From Acidimicrobiales bacterium (GTDB lineage: Bacteria > Actinomycetota > Acidimicrobiia > Acidimicrobiales > JADJXE01), in the NCBI GenBank assembly GCA_016716005.1, contig JADJXE010000001.1, forward strand, positions 1,129,001 through 1,193,000: a stretch of DNA of 64,000 nt, given 5' to 3'. Numbering within the stretch: the first letter of the stretch is position 1; each line of letters starts with the position of its first letter. The position numbers and the translations under genes are program-made. The notes beneath the pieces are model-generated. The model was not told where the DNA came from and did no database searches. It saw only the letters and a list, made by a program, of their open reading frames with translations. Shown in pieces: positions 51,604-59,111 of the stretch.

Positions 51604-52563
51604 CTACGTGGCGTCGGTTCCGGGACCGGTTCCGGTTCCGGTTCCGGTTCCGGGCGCCGCCGGGGGAGAGCCCTCGGCGCGCGCCCGGAGCGGCTGCGCC
51701 GTGGTCGGCGGCGCCTCGGGGTGCTCCCGCGCGTCGATGGCCGCGAAGGCCTCGCGGAGCGCCGACAACCCGCCCTCGTTGCCGGGGACGGTGACGAAGC
51801 GGGCCGCCAGGTCGGCCACCGCGAGATGCACCCCGCGCTCGGCCAGCACGTCGCCGAGGGCCTGCGCGAACCGGCTCGTGAAGACCCGCGCACCGTCGGC
51901 GGCCGTCTCGGGGAGGACGACCGCGAACAGGTGGTCGTCGCCGTCGACCCCGTGGACGGGCCGATCGACGGCGCGGACGTTGGCCCGGATGAGCGCCCCC
52001 GTCTCGCCGAGCACGCTCCGCCGGTGCCGCCGGGAGAGCGACGCCAGTGCCGCGCCGGGCACGGTGACGACCGCCACCGAGAACACCGACTCGTAGCGCT
52101 GGGCCCTGGCCGCCTCCAGGTCGAGCTCCTCCACGAGGAAGCGGGCGTTGCCCAGGCCGGTGACGTCGTCGACGTCGTCGTAGAGGTCGAGCTTGACGAT
52201 CGAGTGCCGGAGGGTGCTCACAGCCCAGCCCCCGACGGCGCCGAACGTGAAGAAGGCAGCGGTGCGGGAGAGGATCAACGAGGCGAAGGTGGCGAAGCCG
52301 ACGGCATCGATGGCGCTCCGACGAGCCAGGAGGTAGACGACGCTGGCGATCGCGGCGGAGACGAGCCCACCGGTCAGGCCGCCGAACACGAACGCGATGA
52401 AGATCGGGACGAACAGCACGACCGCCAGCACCTCGGCCGGCTCCACCCGGCGGGCCCACGTGACGAGCACGACCACGCCCAGCACGAGCAGGCCCGCGGC
52501 CAGCAGGAGCCGGCGGGTGGCCTCGTAGCTCAGGGGCTTGCGGTCGGGCGGGCCGTCGGGCAC
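51604..52563 (-). CDS. Membrane protein with degenerate GGDEF domain
   Basis: 319 residues: three to five membrane helices (residues 15-110) and a GGDEF-like domain opening DDVDDVTGLGNARFLVEELD, which matches the conserved D-(D/L)-TGLxN-x-RF start. The signature itself reads DGDDHLFAVVLPET where GGDEF is expected, so diguanylate cyclase activity is probably lost; a c-di-GMP or GTP sensing role may remain. The C-terminus has a Gly-Thr run coded by GGTTCC repeats. GTG at 52563, seven bases after TACGCT, giving a leaderless mRNA. Confidence 0.8.
   Translation of the reverse strand: MPDGPPDRKPLSYEATRRLLLAAGLLVLGVVVLVTWARRVEPAEVLAVVLFVPIFIAFVFGGLTGGLVSAAIASVVYLLARRSAIDAVGFATFASLILSRTAAFFTFGAVGGWAVSTLRHSIVKLDLYDDVDDVTGLGNARFLVEELDLEAARAQRYESVFSVAVVTVPGAALASLSRRHRRSVLGETGALIRANVRAVDRPVHGVDGDDHLFAVVLPETAADGARVFTSRFAQALGDVLAERGVHLAVADLAARFVTVPGNEGGLSALREAFAAIDAREHPEAPPTTAQPLRARAEGSPPAAPGTGTGTGTGPGTDAT
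51616..51651. repeat. Hexanucleotide GGTTCC tract
   Basis: Six tandem hexamers, five GGTTCC and one GGGACC, in the last codons of the degenerate GGDEF gene (giving Gly-Thr repeats on the minus strand). Slippage would change protein length by two residues without a frameshift. Confidence 0.85.
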
Positions 52564-52588
52564 GGGGGTCAGCGTAGGCGCCGGCCCG

Positions 52589-53044
52589 TCACGGGCCGAT
52601 GAGCACCGAGCCCTGCAGCTCGTGGGTGCCCTCGTCGAAGCGGACGCGGATGCGGTCCTCCCTGGTCTCCCCGGGGCCGATCTCGCCGATGGACACCGGC
52701 AGGGACGTGGCGCCGATGTCGAGCCCCACGGTGCCCCGCCACGTGTCGTCGGTGGTGTTGGTGATCGGCAGGATCACCTCGACGGCGCCGGGATCGTCGG
52801 CCTGGACCCCCATGGTGAGCACCAGGCCGCCGCACACGCCCTCGTCCTGGCCGGGGGTGATGGTGGCGGAGCTCAGGATCGTGGCCGAGCCGTCGGCCGC
52901 GATCTGCACGGTGAACGGCTGGGCGACCTGCTCGGAGCAGGTGAGCACGTGGGTGAGCCCGCGGAGCGACGACTGGAAGACGGGGATCAACAGCACTGCG
53001 AACGCGAGCACCAGGGCGATGCGGCCCCGCAGGATCGTCGGCAC
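52589..53044 (-). CDS. Secreted or single-pass hypothetical protein
   Basis: 151 residues: N-terminal hydrophobic segment (residues 6-23) serving as a signal anchor, then a beta-rich domain with cysteines in VLTCSEQ and EGVCGGL, perhaps a disulfide. The C-terminal half (ETREDRIRVRFDEGTHELQG) looks like an immunoglobulin-like strand set. GTG at 53044, six bases after CACACT, a leaderless arrangement. It ends 25 bases before the degenerate GGDEF gene, so they may be co-transcribed. No family recognised. Confidence 0.65.
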   Translation of the reverse strand: MPTILRGRIALVLAFAVLLIPVFQSSLRGLTHVLTCSEQVAQPFTVQIAADGSATILSSATITPGQDEGVCGGLVLTMGVQADDPGAVEVILPITNTTDDTWRGTVGLDIGATSLPVSIGEIGPGETREDRIRVRFDEGTHELQGSVLIGP

Positions 53045-53096
53045 CGCCCCAGTGTGCCCGCCGGCGGCCCGCCGGGGAAGGCTCCGGGGCCGCCCG

Positions 53097-54068
53097 TCAG
53101 CCCGCGGCGGGCGCCAGGTCGCGCACCGCCTGGCGCAGGTCGACCCCGAAGGGCATGACCGCGAGCGCGGCGGTGGTGACGCCGTTGTCGAAGTAGCGCT
53201 GCACGTGGGCCCGGCACGCCGCCGGCGAGCCGTGCACGATCAGCTCGTCGACGACCTCGTCGGGGATCGCGGCCAGCGCCGCCTTGCGGTCGCCGGCCCG
53301 CCACGCCTCCCACATCGGCCGCAGCACCTCGCCGCGCCCCAGCCAGTCGTGGAACGCCGCGTAGACGGGCACGTTCAGGTAGGCCGCGATCGCGAACCGG
53401 CCCATCTGGCGCACGGTGTCGGCGTCGTCCGACGGGCACACGAAGATGCGGGCCACGATCTCCTTGCCCGGGCCGCCCTCGTGGACGTACGGCGCGACCG
53501 TGGCCACGTCGTCGGCCGAGAGCCAGTTGATGATGGCGCCGTCGCCCTCGCGACCGGCGAGCCGCAGCATGCCCGGCCGCAGGGCCCCGATCAGGATCGC
53601 CGGCGGCTGCTCGGGACGCACGCCGAGGCGGAAGCCCTTCACCGAGAACGTCTCGTAGTCCTCGGTGACCTTCTCCCCGCCGAGCGCGGCCTTGAGGAAC
53701 CGCACCGTGTCGCGCACGCGCTGGTAGGGCTTCTCGAAGGGGATCCCGTTCCAGCGGCCGACGATCACGTCGGACGACGTGCCGATGCCGAACGCGAAGC
53801 GGCCGGGAGCGGCATCGGCCAGCGAGGCGACGCTCTGGGCCAGCAGCGCGGGGCCACGGGTGTAGGCCGGCACGATGGCGCAGCCCAAACGCAGGCTGGG
53901 CGCCCACACCGAGGCCAGCGCGAGGGGCGTGAACGCGTCGGCGCCGTCGGCCTCGGACGACCAGACGTCGGTGTAGCCGAGGTCGACGAGCTCCTCGATC
54001 CACTCGCGCTGGGCGTGCAGGGGCACGCCGCCGAACGGGATGGTCATGCCAGTGCGGGTCTCGGTCAT
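53097..54068 (-). CDS. LLM-class F420-dependent oxidoreductase
   Basis: 323-residue luciferase-like enzyme. FGGVPLHAQREWIEELVDLG, DVWSSEADGADAFTPLALAS, FAFGIGTSSDVIVGRWNGIP and PPAILIGALRPGMLRLAGRE are family features. Closest in the window to the gene at 39132. ATG at 54068 with GGGGGAG upstream. It is the last normal gene before the disrupted region at 54.1-56.3 kb. Confidence 0.88.
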   Translation of the reverse strand: MTETRTGMTIPFGGVPLHAQREWIEELVDLGYTDVWSSEADGADAFTPLALASVWAPSLRLGCAIVPAYTRGPALLAQSVASLADAAPGRFAFGIGTSSDVIVGRWNGIPFEKPYQRVRDTVRFLKAALGGEKVTEDYETFSVKGFRLGVRPEQPPAILIGALRPGMLRLAGREGDGAIINWLSADDVATVAPYVHEGGPGKEIVARIFVCPSDDADTVRQMGRFAIAAYLNVPVYAAFHDWLGRGEVLRPMWEAWRAGDRKAALAAIPDEVVDELIVHGSPAACRAHVQRYFDNGVTTAALAVMPFGVDLRQAVRDLAPAAG

Positions 54069-54437
54069 CGGTCTCCCCCGTCAGTCCTTCCAGTAGCGAT
54101 TCGGGCGCTCCTGTGACCTGCGACCATAGACGGACACCGCCCGTGACCTGCACCGATGGTTCCCGGTCGTTCCCGCCCGGTCAACCCGATTCCCGGGCTG
54201 CTGAGGACCGATTGAGGACCGAGCCGGGTTAGGGAGTTCCGACCTCGCGGCCATGGGGGGCGGAAGCCGGCAGGGGGTTGGGCTGCGCGCGCGGCCGCGA
54301 AACCCGGGGGGAAACCCGGGCTGGTCTACGCGACCTTCTCCGGTACCTGTGCGCCCGCGTGGGGCGACGTGCCCGCTCTGGGCAGGGTCACACCTGGACA
54401 CCACTCCCCGAGTGGCTCATGGCCGGCGGCGTGACGC
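54069..54437. other. Gene-free gap with short direct repeats
   Basis: No convincing gene. It holds short direct repeats: GTGACCTGC twice about 29 bases apart, TGAGGACCGA twice near 54200, and GAAACCCGGG twice near 54300. Some stretches are less GC-rich than the rest of the window. It is the left border of a disrupted region and may be recombination-prone. Confidence 0.5.
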
Positions 54438-54641
54438 TCAGGGGACGGCGACGTCGAAGTCGGGCGGGCCGCGCGCGAAGTCCCTCACCTCGCCCGAGTC
54501 GACCTCGCCCTGTTCGACGTAGTCGGTGCCGGGGCCACCCCAGATCTGGTCGAACCCGCCGCCGCCGCCGAGGTAGTCGTTGCCGGCCCAGAACGAGGAG
54601 AACTGGAGAATCCACTCCACGTCGATGAACCTGTCTTCGAG
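54438..54641 (-). pseudogene. 3' fragment of an RTX-type gene
   Basis: The last 65 or so codons read WAGNDYLGGGGGFDQIWGG and GTDYVEQGEVDSGEVRDF, the C-terminal end of an RTX protein like that at 50215. Upstream of about 54641 the frame becomes Arg/Pro-rich noise, so the 5' part of the gene was lost. The break coincides with the beginning of the DUF3995 frame on the other strand. Confidence 0.65.
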
Positions 54642-54676
54642 GCATTGCGCCGGCAACCTCGCTTGCCGGCGGCCGG

Positions 54677-55066
54677 TTGGGGGCTGCCGCGGTGCTGCAT
54701 GCAGTCTCGACGGCCGGTTGGTCGTTTCCTGCAAGCGACCGCGAGACGCTGGCCGGGCTCGTGGTCGCCTCGCCGCGCTCTCTGAGCACGCCAGCAACGA
54801 TCGCGGTGACCGGCCTGCTCGCCGGCGCAGTCGCAACGGTGATTGCTGGCGCCACATCCCCCATGGGCCCGGCTGGTCCCATCAAGCTGGCGCACGACAT
54901 GTTGGCCGCCGTGCTCGCCGTCCGCGGCGCACGCGACCTCGTCGAAAGCACGCTCTGCAACACATCGGCGACGCCGGAGTTCCGCCGCTGGGACCGTGCG
55001 CTGCACTCACCCGCTTGCCTCACGCTTGCCGGCACGGTGTTCCTCTCGACAGGATGCCGCCGATGA
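54677..55066 (+). CDS. DUF3995-like membrane protein, probably 5'-truncated
   Basis: 129 residues from the TTG at 54677, with three to four hydrophobic helices. It resembles DUF3995: a first helix with VLHAVSTAGWSFP, LAAVLAVRGARDLVE and the C-terminal RRWDRALHSPACLTLAGTVF. The frame is open back to 54629 but no ATG or GTG with a ribosome site is present, so the original start seems to be lost at the junction with the RTX fragment. Its stop overlaps the next ATG (ATGA). Confidence 0.6.
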   Translation: MGAAAVLHAVSTAGWSFPASDRETLAGLVVASPRSLSTPATIAVTGLLAGAVATVIAGATSPMGPAGPIKLAHDMLAAVLAVRGARDLVESTLCNTSATPEFRRWDRALHSPACLTLAGTVFLSTGCRR

Positions 55067-55563
55067 CCCCTGACGTGCTGCTCGCTCGCGCGTGCGAGAT
55101 CCTGCGATCTCGGCCCTACGTCTTCTTGTGCACGTCAGCAGGCGCGGGCGTTGTGAACGCCCGGCAGGTGCAACCACTTCGCGGCGACGACGACCTCGAC
55201 CTGTGGGTGGGCACCAGCCCTCGTTCCCGCAAGGTAGCCGAGGTACGCGACACCGGCCTCGCCACCGTCGCAGTCGACGACCCCCGTGCCTTCGCGACCG
55301 TGACGATGCGGTGCGAGGCCACAGTGGTCAGCGACCTGCCCGAACGCCTGGCGCGGTGGGACGAGGAGCTTCGGGCGTTCTTCCCCGCAGGCCCCGAGGG
55401 CGACGACTTCGTGCTCGTGCACCTCGTACCGACTCGCATCGAACTCATCGACTTCGTGAACGCCATCACACCCGATCCCTACGGCCTGGTCCCTGCGGTG
55501 ATCCAGCGGGTCGGCGGCAACTGGAGCCTCGTCACCCCCGATCGTTACGACGCCGGCGAATGA
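55063..55563 (+). CDS. Pyridoxamine-5'-phosphate-oxidase-like flavoprotein
   Basis: 166-residue split-barrel protein of the PNPOx-like/general stress family: SRPYVFLCTSAGAGVVNARQV, LDLWVGTSPRSRKVAEVRDT, VTMRCEATVVSD and IELIDFVNAIT. Probably binds FMN or F420. ATG at 55063 overlaps the DUF3995 stop, favoured over 55054. Base use is less GC-rich than in neighbours outside the island, so it may be acquired. The role is unknown. Confidence 0.8.
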   Translation: MTPDVLLARACEILRSRPYVFLCTSAGAGVVNARQVQPLRGDDDLDLWVGTSPRSRKVAEVRDTGLATVAVDDPRAFATVTMRCEATVVSDLPERLARWDEELRAFFPAGPEGDDFVLVHLVPTRIELIDFVNAITPDPYGLVPAVIQRVGGNWSLVTPDRYDAGE

Positions 55564-55966
55564 GCGTCGCTCCCGTCAGCCGCGCCGAGCACCTGGCGGG
55601 TCAACCCCATCTGCGCCAGAGCAGCGTCGTGGACAAGACGAGCTCGGCGAGAGCGACGAGTGCTGCCACTACGGATCGATGACGACGACATCGTCCACGC
55701 GATCCCCACTCGCTGGCGATCGGGGAGCAGGACGATGCCAAGGTGCCCTACCTCGGCCCGGACCGCGCTGAGAACCTGCTTGACGGTCCCGACCTGGGGA
55801 CCGCCGCGTCGTACTACGCAACAACCTTCGGGGCAAAGGCGAAGCACTGGGTGGCCGACATGACGCGAGCCCAGGACCCCGACTCACGGGTCGAGCACCC
55901 AGGGAAGCCGAAGAGCCCGATCGAGAGGGAGCCCGAGCCCGAGCCGCCGCCTAACCCAAAGCTACG
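55564..55966. other. Gap with no recognisable gene
   Basis: About 400 bases. A frame from the GTG at 55743 reads VPYLGPDRAENLLDGPDLG then YYATTFGAKAKHW and a Pro/Glu-rich stretch, and might be the end of a decayed gene; nothing in it is recognised. Frames in both strands break repeatedly, in keeping with decaying DNA. Confidence 0.4.
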
Positions 55967-56291
55967 TTGCCCGAGGCGCGGCCCTACGGCGACTCGTTCT
56001 ACCGGGATGTGGCGACGGCGTACCGCGGGCGCAGGATCGACGCGGAACGCTTCCTCGACCGTGTGCGCGGCGACCTCGCCCGCGGCGCCTCCGTCGACCT
56101 GGCGGCCAGCACGGTCGGCACCGCCTACGAGCACGGGGCCGCGATCTTCCGGGCCGCGGTTCGCGACCGCGTGCCCGCGGTGACGCCGTGCGACGGGATC
56201 AGGCTCCCGAAGGCGGCGCCGGCGCGGGTTCGAGCCGCTCGACGTGGAGGTCGTCGAGGCTCTCGTCGACGCCGTCCCGAACGGTCGTCCG
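55967..56291 (+). pseudogene. Truncated, frameshifted tyrosine recombinase/integrase
   Basis: Reads RIDAERFLDRVRGDLARG, then VDLAASTVGTAYEHGAAIFR, AAVRDRVPAVTPCDGIRLPK, the end of a core-binding domain and the start of the catalytic domain of a phage-type integrase. At about 56226 the frame moves by one base within a GGG run, and FEPLDVEVVEALVDAVPNGR continues in the next frame, as expected for the integrase. The rest of the catalytic domain, including the Arg-His-Tyr residues, is missing: the stop of the thioesterase gene begins at 56292. Confidence 0.7.
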
Positions 56292-57086
56292 CTACTTCCA
56301 GTACCGGACGATGCACGACTGGCTGGCGGTGGCCAGCAGCGTGCCGTCCTCGGCCCACAGGTGCACCAGGCCGTGGCCGAAGCCGCTCCACACGGCGTGC
56401 ACCCGGATGTCGAGCAGCACCCACTCGGTGGGCACGAGGCGCGCCATCCGGAGCGTGTTGTCGAGGCTGTTGCCGCCGGCGCGGGCACCGAGCGCCTGCC
56501 CGACCCCCATCGGGATGTAGTCGCCGAGGATGGCCAACGCCGCGGGCGACATCTCGAGCAGCTCCGGCATGCGGGCCCACATGAGGGTGCGGCCGTCGCC
56601 AGGCGTGCCGTCGAGCTCCGAGAACGAGCGCATCCTGGCGGCCCGCAGGTCGAGCCGCTGCATCACGGAGTCGTCGATGCTGAAGCGGAACTCACGCGAC
56701 GGGCACTGGTCCGGAGGCGGGACCTCGGGCGCCTGCTCCCACTGGCCCTCGGCCGCGAGGGGCCGCACGCCGAGCGCCGCGTTCACGGTGAGGATCTCGG
56801 CGTTGCCGACGTGCCCGACCGCCCGGGCCTGGGTGATCTGGTGCCCTTCCACGGCGACGACGACGTCGATGTCCATGACGCTGCCGGGGCGGGCGTACGA
56901 CAGGTACTGCGCCGTGGCCCACACGCACGGGCGGCCGCTGGTGCCCTCGAGGGCGGCGATGGCGGCGCCCAGCCCGCAGCCACCGAACAGGAAGCCGCCG
57001 CCCGTCGAGATCCCCGGCGTGATCGGCAGCTGCCAGCGGTACGGGTTGTGACTGGGCTCGAGGCCGAGCCAGGCGCGGGCGTCCAC
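56292..57086 (-). CDS. Acyl-CoA thioesterase (double hotdog, TesB-like)
   Basis: 264 residues with two hotdog halves: FLFGGCGLGAAIAALEGTSG with the conserved central helix, WATAQYLSYARPGSVMDIDV, then a C-terminal half with GNSLDNTLRMARLVPTEWVLLD and GLVHLWAEDGTLLATASQ. It probably hydrolyses acyl-CoA to free acid, controlling CoA supply in beta-oxidation. GTG at 57086; TAACCT lies nine bases upstream. It is divergent from the amidase with overlapping promoters. The integrase fragment abuts its stop. Confidence 0.82.
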   Translation of the reverse strand: MDARAWLGLEPSHNPYRWQLPITPGISTGGGFLFGGCGLGAAIAALEGTSGRPCVWATAQYLSYARPGSVMDIDVVVAVEGHQITQARAVGHVGNAEILTVNAALGVRPLAAEGQWEQAPEVPPPDQCPSREFRFSIDDSVMQRLDLRAARMRSFSELDGTPGDGRTLMWARMPELLEMSPAALAILGDYIPMGVGQALGARAGGNSLDNTLRMARLVPTEWVLLDIRVHAVWSGFGHGLVHLWAEDGTLLATASQSCIVRYWK

Positions 57087-57095
57087 GAGCAGCGC

Positions 57096-57117
57096 AGGTT
57101 ACGCGCGCCGGTACGGT
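57096..57117. promoter_or_regulatory. Back-to-back -10 boxes for divergent genes
   Basis: Minus-strand TAACCT (57101-57096) and plus-strand TACGGT (57112-57117) are separated by ten bases. Each lies eight or nine bases before its start codon. Polymerase bound at one would cover the other, so the thioesterase and amidase could be mutually exclusive or jointly regulated. Confidence 0.55.
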
Positions 57118-57125
57118 GTCGGCCC

Positions 57126-58520
57126 ATGACCCAGACGCCATGGCAGGGCGACGCCTGCTCGCTGGTCGACGCCTTCCGCTCCGGGGAGCGCTCCCCGCTC
57201 GAGGAGCTCGACGCCACCCTGGCCGCCATCGAGCGGTCGGGCCTCAACGCCTTCTCCCACCTCGACCCCGACGGCGCCCGCGCGGTGGCGGCCGAGGCCG
57301 ACGTGTCGCTCCCCTTCGGCGGTGTGCCCGTCGGCATCAAGGAGCTCGACCGGGTGGCCGGCTGGCCCCACACCGAGGCGTCGGTGGTGCTGCGCGGCGA
57401 GGTGTCCCCGGTCGACTCCACCCTGGTCACCCGGGTCCGGAGGGCGGGCGGGGTGGTCGTCGGGCTGACGACGTCGAGCGAGTTCGGCGGCGTGAACCTG
57501 ACGCGGACCCACCTGAACGGGATCACCCGCAACCCCTGGGACCTGGCCCGCACCCCGGGGGGCTCCTCGGGTGGCACCGCCGCGGCCGTCGCCGGTGGCC
57601 TCGTCACCCTGGCCAGCGGCGGTGACGGCGGTGGCTCGATCCGCATCCCGGCCGGCTTCTGCGGCCTGCTCGGCCTGAAGTGCACCTACGGTCGCATCCC
57701 CAAGGGCCCGTTCATGGAGGTGGGGTCGCTGACGGCGGTGCTCGGGTGCCTCTCCCGGTCGGTCCGCGACACCGCCCGCTGGCTCGACGTGTGCAACGGT
57801 CACCACCCCCGCGATCCGCTGAGCCTCCCGCGGGTCGACGGCTGGGAGGCCGGTCTGGGCTCCCACCTCGACGACGTGCGGGGCCTGCGGATCGCCGTCG
57901 TCCCCGCGCTCGGGGGGGCGGTGGTGCACCCCGACGTGGCGGCCCTGGTCGAGGACGGGGCCGAGGCGCTGGTGGCGGCGTTCGGCCTCGACCGGGTGGA
58001 CGTGGAGCTGCGCCTCCCGTCGCTCGGCGCGGCGTGGTCGCTGTCGGGGCTCGTCGGCGTGCGCGCGTCGCTGGGCGACCGGTGGCCGGCGTGCGCCGAC
58101 GACCTCACGCCCGAGATGCGGTTCGGCGTGTCGTTCGCGGAGGAGCGGTTCGATCTCGAGGCGGCGGCCAAGGTGGAGCGGCGCCGCACCGCGCTCAACG
58201 AGGCCATGGCCGACCTGTTCGACGAGGTCGACCTCGTCGTCGCGGCCAGCAACCCCGACGTCGCCTTCGCCGCCGAGGGCCCCCTGCCGAGCGTGGTCGA
58301 CGGCGTGGAGGCCGGCCTCGGCAACAACGGCGCCCTCACCATCCCGGCCAACATCTACGGCAGCCCCGCCGTCTCGGTGCCGGTGGGCACCGTCGGCGGC
58401 CTCCCCGTCGGGCTGCAGATCCTCGGCCCGCACTTCCGCGAGGCGTGGCTGCTCGACCTGGCCCTGGTGCTGGAGCGGGAGCGGCCGTGGCCGCTGGTGG
58501 CGCCCGACGCGCCTGCCTAG
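57126..58520 (+). CDS. Amidase-signature-family hydrolase
   Basis: 464 residues. Catalytic Ser-cisSer-Lys: Lys in VGIKELDRV near residue 78, Ser pair in TPGGSSGGTAAAVAGG near 150, and GGDGGGSIRIPAGFCGLLGL near 170 with the nucleophile Ser. C-terminal part PANIYGSPAVSVPVGTVGGLPVGLQ is typical. It hydrolyses an amide or ester; close relatives act on a range of small amides. ATG at 57126, eight bases after TACGGT. Confidence 0.9.
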   Translation: MTQTPWQGDACSLVDAFRSGERSPLEELDATLAAIERSGLNAFSHLDPDGARAVAAEADVSLPFGGVPVGIKELDRVAGWPHTEASVVLRGEVSPVDSTLVTRVRRAGGVVVGLTTSSEFGGVNLTRTHLNGITRNPWDLARTPGGSSGGTAAAVAGGLVTLASGGDGGGSIRIPAGFCGLLGLKCTYGRIPKGPFMEVGSLTAVLGCLSRSVRDTARWLDVCNGHHPRDPLSLPRVDGWEAGLGSHLDDVRGLRIAVVPALGGAVVHPDVAALVEDGAEALVAAFGLDRVDVELRLPSLGAAWSLSGLVGVRASLGDRWPACADDLTPEMRFGVSFAEERFDLEAAAKVERRRTALNEAMADLFDEVDLVVAASNPDVAFAAEGPLPSVVDGVEAGLGNNGALTIPANIYGSPAVSVPVGTVGGLPVGLQILGPHFREAWLLDLALVLERERPWPLVAPDAPA

Positions 58521-58539
58521 CGCGGGGGCGACGGGACAC

Positions 58540-58561
58540 TGACACACCCCCTCTTCATACT
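58540..58561 (+). promoter_or_regulatory. TGACACAC-N8-CATACT promoter-like site
   Basis: TGACACAC (58540-58547), eight bases, CATACT (58556-58561), then six bases to the ATG of a 64-residue protein at 58568. The first 13 bases match the site at 4186 exactly (TGACACACCCCCT), and the spacing is identical. Confidence 0.65.
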
Positions 58562-58567
58562 GGGGGC

Positions 58568-58762
58568 ATGAAGCGTCAGCTGGTCCTCATCGAGGGCGAC
58601 CTCCCCCTGAGCGAGGCCGGCGTCCCCCCCGACGGCCACCGGAGCGCCTCGTGGAAGCTCGACGAGCGCACCCGGCGGCTCGGCCTCGCCGGGGTGGCTT
58701 CGGCCCGCCAGATGCTGCGGCGGGCCGAAGCCGAGCGCCAGAGCGACCATCCGGCCGCCTGA
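58568..58762 (+). CDS. Small 64-residue protein under a TGACACAC-type promoter
   Basis: 64 residues, no known family. N-terminus MKRQLVLIEGDLPLSEAG followed by an Arg-rich helix (WKLDERTRRLGLAGVASARQ, then MLRRAEAERQ), likely basic and amphipathic, suited to binding DNA or a protein partner. ATG at 58568 gives a leaderless transcript, six bases after CATACT. Its stop codon lies inside the first copy of a 27-base direct repeat. Although short, the promoter match and consistent helix pattern support a real gene. Confidence 0.65.
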   Translation: MKRQLVLIEGDLPLSEAGVPPDGHRSASWKLDERTRRLGLAGVASARQMLRRAEAERQSDHPAA

Positions 58763-58807
58763 GGGAGCGGGCTCCCCGCACCATCCGGCCGCTTGAGGTG
58801 GCGGGCT
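58747..58807. repeat. 27-bp imperfect direct repeat
   Basis: 58747-58773 and 58781-58807 match at 24 of 27 bases. The first copy contains the end and stop codon of the 64-residue gene; the second lies just before the TACGGT box of the next gene. A short duplication event probably made it. Confidence 0.85.
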
Positions 58808-58820
58808 ACGGTGCCGGCCG

Positions 58821-59069
58821 ATGAGCATCGCGGCCTGGATCCTCGTGGGCTTCGTCGCCGGGGTGCTGGCACGGGCAGCCACCGACACCGAGCAACGCGG
58901 CCTCGTGTTCTCCACCGTGGTCGGCATCGCCGGGGGCGTCGTCGGTGGTCTGCTGTTCCACCTCGTCACCGGCGAGGGGCTCGTGGGCTTCAGCCTCTAC
59001 TCGATCTTCGTGGCGTTCCTCGGCGCCGTCACCCTGCTGTGGGTGGCCAACCGCATCCGCCGCCGGTGA
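58821..59069 (+). CDS. GlsB/YeaQ/YmgE-family membrane protein
   Basis: 82 residues, three hydrophobic segments, of the transglycosylase-associated (GlsB/YeaQ/YmgE) family: WILVGFVAGVLARA, VFSTVVGIAGGVVGGLLF and FSLYSIFVAFLGAVTLLW, ending RIRRR. These small proteins are often stress-induced; exact function unknown. ATG at 58821, eight bases after TACGGT, giving a leaderless mRNA. It lies between the small protein and the thiolase. Confidence 0.85.
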   Translation: MSIAAWILVGFVAGVLARAATDTEQRGLVFSTVVGIAGGVVGGLLFHLVTGEGLVGFSLYSIFVAFLGAVTLLWVANRIRRR

Positions 59070-59111
59070 TCCCGGGCGACCACCGCCCACGCCGCGCCTA
59101 CCATCGGCCAC

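Noticed and set aside
54081..54404. A minus-strand frame of 107 codons in the gene-free gap
   Set aside because: Arg/Pro/Ser-rich with no ribosome site or homology; more likely non-coding DNA at the island border.
55545..55847. A 100-codon minus-strand frame (GTVKQVLSAVRAEVG region) in the decayed island
   Set aside because: The middle reads plausibly, but both ends are noise and no family is recognised, so it was not listed as a gene.
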